NCBI GenBank assembly: GCA_947177165.1 | Contig: CAMWTP010000021.1 | Location: 1-64,000, forward strand | DNA: 64,000 nucleotides | Direction of reading: 5' to 3' | DNA from: an uncultured Lachnospiraceae bacterium | GTDB lineage: Bacteria > Bacillota > Clostridia > Lachnospirales > Lachnospiraceae | Shown: positions 61,673-64,000 of the stretch, piece by piece | Layout: every line of letters begins with the position of its first letter | Numbering within the stretch: the first letter of the stretch is position 1 | Notes under the pieces: generated by a model | What the model was told of the DNA's origin: nothing | Seen by the model: the letters and a program-made list of their open reading frames with translations, nothing else | Database searches by the model: none | Program-made: the position numbers and the translations under genes

Positions 61673-62668
61673 TCATCCCTCCTTTGCCATCTCGCGCGCC
61701 AGTATACGGTACGCAGCATAAAAAAGCAAAACGATTGACCCTATACAGACAAAATAATACAGAACCGAAAACGTCCTCACGCCAAAGTATGCCGATTTCA
61801 TCGCTGCAAACAAATGATATATTGGGTGAAAGACAATCCAATCCCTCGCGACGCCGGTCTGTCCGGCAAGAAACACCGGCGTTGTGACAAAAACTGCGAG
61901 AATCAGGTAAAACAGCGAGAACTGCTTAAAATCGGGCAGCCATACCGCGCATAAAAATCCGGTTAGCGCCATAACCAGCGACAATATCCCTGCCTGAACG
62001 AGTATCGCGGGCAAAATCATAAAGCTGTCCGCAATTCCGACATTAAGCCATGTCAATAACACCGCAAAAATCAGGTCCGATACAAAAAATACACTCAGCT
62101 TGGACAGAATAAATGCGGCCTTATGAACCGGCAGTACGCTATGTACACGGATAACGCCCATCTGTTTTTCCTTGAATACTATAGAAGCCAGTCCCAGAAA
62201 TCCGACGGCTGATAACTCAAAAAACAGAAATTCCGCAGTTATCTCGCGGCGGCTCTTTTGCTCTTTGTCGTATGCGCCAACAATCTCTGTCTCCTCCTCC
62301 GCTTCTAATCCTGTCAACACCGCTCTCCCCCATAATCCCCGGTAATGATCTGCTGTCGCTGTCCCCGAGGAAAGCAGGTAGATTTCAGGCGCATCACCCG
62401 AAACATCGATACCAACAGAAACGCCATCCGAACAGAAGTTTTCCAATTCCTGCCTGCTGTTCACTGTCATGATAAACGCGGACTGCCCAGTATACATCTT
62501 CTGCGGATCGTAAAGGTACACGCGGTAAGTGCCCTGGTCCAGATTCACATACACCAGATTGATATAACAGGAATACAAAATCAGCGACAAGAGCGCCAGC
62601 AGGAAAAACTTCCCCGACACCATCAATCCAATGTCCTTTTTCAATAAATGCGCAAAACCTTTCCACAT
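61673..62668 (-). CDS. ABC-2 type exporter permease
   Basis: A 331-residue membrane protein with an N-terminal helix (FFLLALLSLILYSCYINLVY), an external domain of about 130 residues, and five more helices. Its ATG shares a base with the ATPase stop (TGATG). Works with the ATPase and the other permease, probably in export of or resistance to a peptide or drug; substrate unknown. Confidence 0.9.
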   Translation of the reverse strand: MWKGFAHLLKKDIGLMVSGKFFLLALLSLILYSCYINLVYVNLDQGTYRVYLYDPQKMYTGQSAFIMTVNSRQELENFCSDGVSVGIDVSGDAPEIYLLSSGTATADHYRGLWGRAVLTGLEAEEETEIVGAYDKEQKSRREITAEFLFFELSAVGFLGLASIVFKEKQMGVIRVHSVLPVHKAAFILSKLSVFFVSDLIFAVLLTWLNVGIADSFMILPAILVQAGILSLVMALTGFLCAVWLPDFKQFSLFYLILAVFVTTPVFLAGQTGVARDWIVFHPIYHLFAAMKSAYFGVRTFSVLYYFVCIGSIVLLFYAAYRILAREMAKEG

Positions 62669-63516
62669 CAGGACAACCCCCTCCCCGTATACTGGATAAA
62701 CATATCTTCCAGAGTCGGCTCCTGTGAATGAATACTGATGATCCCCTCATGCGCAAAGCCCAGACCGCCTTCCAGTTCTGCCGCCTCAATCGTCCGTTCC
62801 ACCCTTTTGCCGTCACGCAGATAGACAACCACCACCTGATGACTGCTGTTTTTTTCTTTCAGCCTCCCTGGTGTATCCAGGGCAGCGATTGCCCCATTTG
62901 AGATAAAAGCTACGCGGTCGCAGAGCAAATCTGCGTCCGCCATGTTGTGCGTTGTCAGAAAAACGGTCGTCCCCTTCCTGCGCTCCTCCTCAATGATTCT
63001 GCGAAACAGCACCGCCCCCGACGGGTCCAGCCCGCTGGTCGGCTCATCCAGAAAAAGCAGCTTCGGGTTGTTGATCAGGGCGCGCGCCATACTGACACGC
63101 TGGCGCATCCCCTTTGAGTAGGAGGACACCGGCTTTCTCAAAAAATCTTTCTTAAATTCCAGCTGCTCTAACAGCTCCAACGCATCGCGAACCTGCCCCG
63201 ACGGGTAAAAGGACGCAAAATACTTTAAATTATCAATCGCACTCAGGTTCGTATACAAGTAAGGAAATTCAAACAAAACACCTATCTTCTGAAAAAAATC
63301 CTGCGTGTGGACGGATGCAATTTCCTGTCCAAAAAGCGAGACAAAACCGCCGTGTCCTTTTAAGATACCCGTCAGGATCTTCTGCGTAGTCGATTTCCCC
63401 GATCCGTTCGGCCCCAGAAATCCAAAGATTTCCCCGTCACCGACCGTGAAATTCAGCCCGTGCAAAGCCTGCTTCTTTCTGCCGTAGGAGAAGGTCAGAC
63501 CGCTCACTTCTATCAT
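62668..63516 (-). CDS. ABC-2 exporter ATPase
   Basis: A 282-residue ATPase: Walker A GPNGSGKSTTQ, signature SYSKGMRQRVSMARALINN, Walker B LLFLDEPTSGLDP, switch His LTTHNMADADLL; the C-terminal extension is typical of DrrA/CcmA-type exporters. Its ATG overlaps the stop of the 50-residue gene (ATGA). Confidence 0.96.
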   Translation of the reverse strand: MIEVSGLTFSYGRKKQALHGLNFTVGDGEIFGFLGPNGSGKSTTQKILTGILKGHGGFVSLFGQEIASVHTQDFFQKIGVLFEFPYLYTNLSAIDNLKYFASFYPSGQVRDALELLEQLEFKKDFLRKPVSSYSKGMRQRVSMARALINNPKLLFLDEPTSGLDPSGAVLFRRIIEEERRKGTTVFLTTHNMADADLLCDRVAFISNGAIAALDTPGRLKEKNSSHQVVVVYLRDGKRVERTIEAAELEGGLGFAHEGIISIHSQEPTLEDMFIQYTGRGLS

Positions 63517-63665
63517 TCCTCATCACCCCATTTCCCACGCTGACGCTCATTCTTTTCCTGCTGGCGCCTGCTCCACCACTTCACAAACCGGATTTTAAGC
63601 GGAACCAAAATCCCAACCGCCGCGGCAGTTGCAATCCACCAATACCACGCAATTCCCATAAACAT
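63513..63665 (-). CDS. 50-residue single-TM protein heading the exporter operon
   Basis: ATG 63665 with AAAGGAGG seven bases upstream. MFMGIAWYWWIATAAAVGIL is a TM helix, followed by a basic tail (KWWSRRQQEKNERQRG). The stop overlaps the ATPase start by four bases, so it is translated as part of the operon. No known family; perhaps an exporter accessory subunit. Confidence 0.8.
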   Translation of the reverse strand: MFMGIAWYWWIATAAAVGILVPLKIRFVKWWSRRQQEKNERQRGKWGDEE

Positions 63666-63751
63666 ATGCTCTCCTCCTTTATATTAGTGCAGCAGAAATT
63701 CGCAAAATGCGCGCTCTGCTGTATCTGATGTCATGAGAATAAAAAAACGCG

Positions 63752-63790
63752 GTGAAATCAAAGTGTGCTTACTGTGAAATCGGTGTGAAA
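63752..63790 (-). promoter_or_regulatory. Phased GTGAAA direct repeats ahead of the exporter operon
   Basis: GTGAAATC at 63752 and 63774 and GTGAAAAA at 63785 on the plus strand, spaced 22 and 11 bases. Helically phased repeats fit an OmpR-type regulator, and a sensor kinase gene ends just upstream. Confidence 0.5.
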
Positions 63791-63796
63791 AAAAAT

Positions 63797-63827
63797 CGAG
63801 CAGGGGAATGCTCTTCTCCCCTACTCG
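63797..63827 (-). terminator. Terminator of the sensor kinase gene
   Basis: Minus-strand stem CGAGTAGGGGA/TCCCCTGCTCG (63827-63817 with 63807-63797), nine-base loop, then eight T. It overlaps the stop codon. Loop ATGCTCTTC (plus strand) is identical to that at 51388-51396. Confidence 0.92.
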
Positions 63828-64000
63828 CATGCCGGACACCCAAAGGAACTATGTTCCATCAGAATCGGAATCGAAAAGAAAAACACAACCCCGTCCGATA
63901 CATTTTTTACGCCGTACTCATAATTCTGCATAGACAGAACCTGCGCGACAATGGCAAGCCCCAGTCCAGAACCGCCATATTGTACATCGTTATCGCGGTA
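63821..64000 (-). CDS. Sensor histidine kinase, C-terminal end only
   Basis: The frame is open at the right edge and ends at TAG 63821-63823. The visible 59 residues contain GGSGLGLAIVAQVL, the G2 box of an HATPase domain, and VVFFFSIPIL, the last strand of such kinases. It precedes the exporter operon on the same strand and probably controls it. Confidence 0.88.
   Translation of the reverse strand, partial: YRDNDVQYGGSGLGLAIVAQVLSMQNYEYGVKNVSDGVVFFFSIPILMEHSSFGCPACE

Overview
The window looks like chromosome from a gut-type Firmicute, most likely Lachnospiraceae. This is inferred from the YesM/YesN two-component pair beside CUT1 sugar transporters, the glycoside phosphorylase genes, the TnpV gene, strong AGGAGG ribosome sites, frequent TTG/GTG starts and the gene families present. 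No rRNA, tRNA or CRISPR array was seen.

Region 1 (1-4.9 kb): the start of an FtsX-like ABC permease leaving the window, then a forward operon behind a consensus sigma-70 promoter: CpXC zinc-site protein, TPR protein, and a LacI-type sensor fused to a GGDEF domain whose signature reads GGDKF. Region 2 (4.9-21.8 kb, minus strand): a beta-glucan utilisation locus with a GH3 beta-glucosidase, two different GH94 phosphorylases, a solute-binding lipoprotein and two permeases, then a second binding lipoprotein directly ahead of a YesM/YesN sensor-regulator pair. The locus has no transport ATPase. A shared GGTG-plus-T-run motif lies upstream of both the phosphorylases and the transporter. One phosphorylase and the GH3 fit beta-1,2-glucooligosaccharide use. 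Region 3 (22-30.2 kb): an OYE-type flavin/Fe-S oxidoreductase, a chemotaxis receptor, an OmpR-type two-component operon with two membrane proteins, and a two-gene operon encoding an 11-residue-repeat helical protein and a small membrane protein.

Region 4 (about 30.2-51.8 kb): a mobile element bounded by imperfect direct repeats. It has a tyrosine integrase and excisionase at the left end, and TnpV plus a decapitated relaxase at the right end. The cargo is defence-like: a STAND NTPase with TPR repeats on the plus strand, and on the minus strand one long co-directional array: two XRE regulators, hsdM, hsdS, hsdR, an ApeA-like HEPN protein, a sacsin/Hsp90-like GHKL ATPase, an AlbA_2-TIR-GAF protein and a small winged-helix ORF. 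The block after hsdR is visibly AT-rich. I consider the HEPN + GHKL + AlbA_2-TIR-GAF cassette the best candidate for an undescribed system. The element also carries a leader-peptide gene whose RNA can fold as a translational attenuator ahead of an unrecognised 178-residue protein.

Region 5 (52-64 kb, minus strand): a MarR-type gene with a His-rich tail broken by a frameshift, an Rrf2 regulator, a zinc alcohol dehydrogenase, a siderophore importer in YclNOPQ order, its likely AraC regulator (both share a GTTAG-N6-CTAAC palindrome), a PD-(D/E)XK-like protein with a heptad tail, and an ABC-2 exporter operon with a 50-residue first gene and the end of a sensor kinase beyond it.
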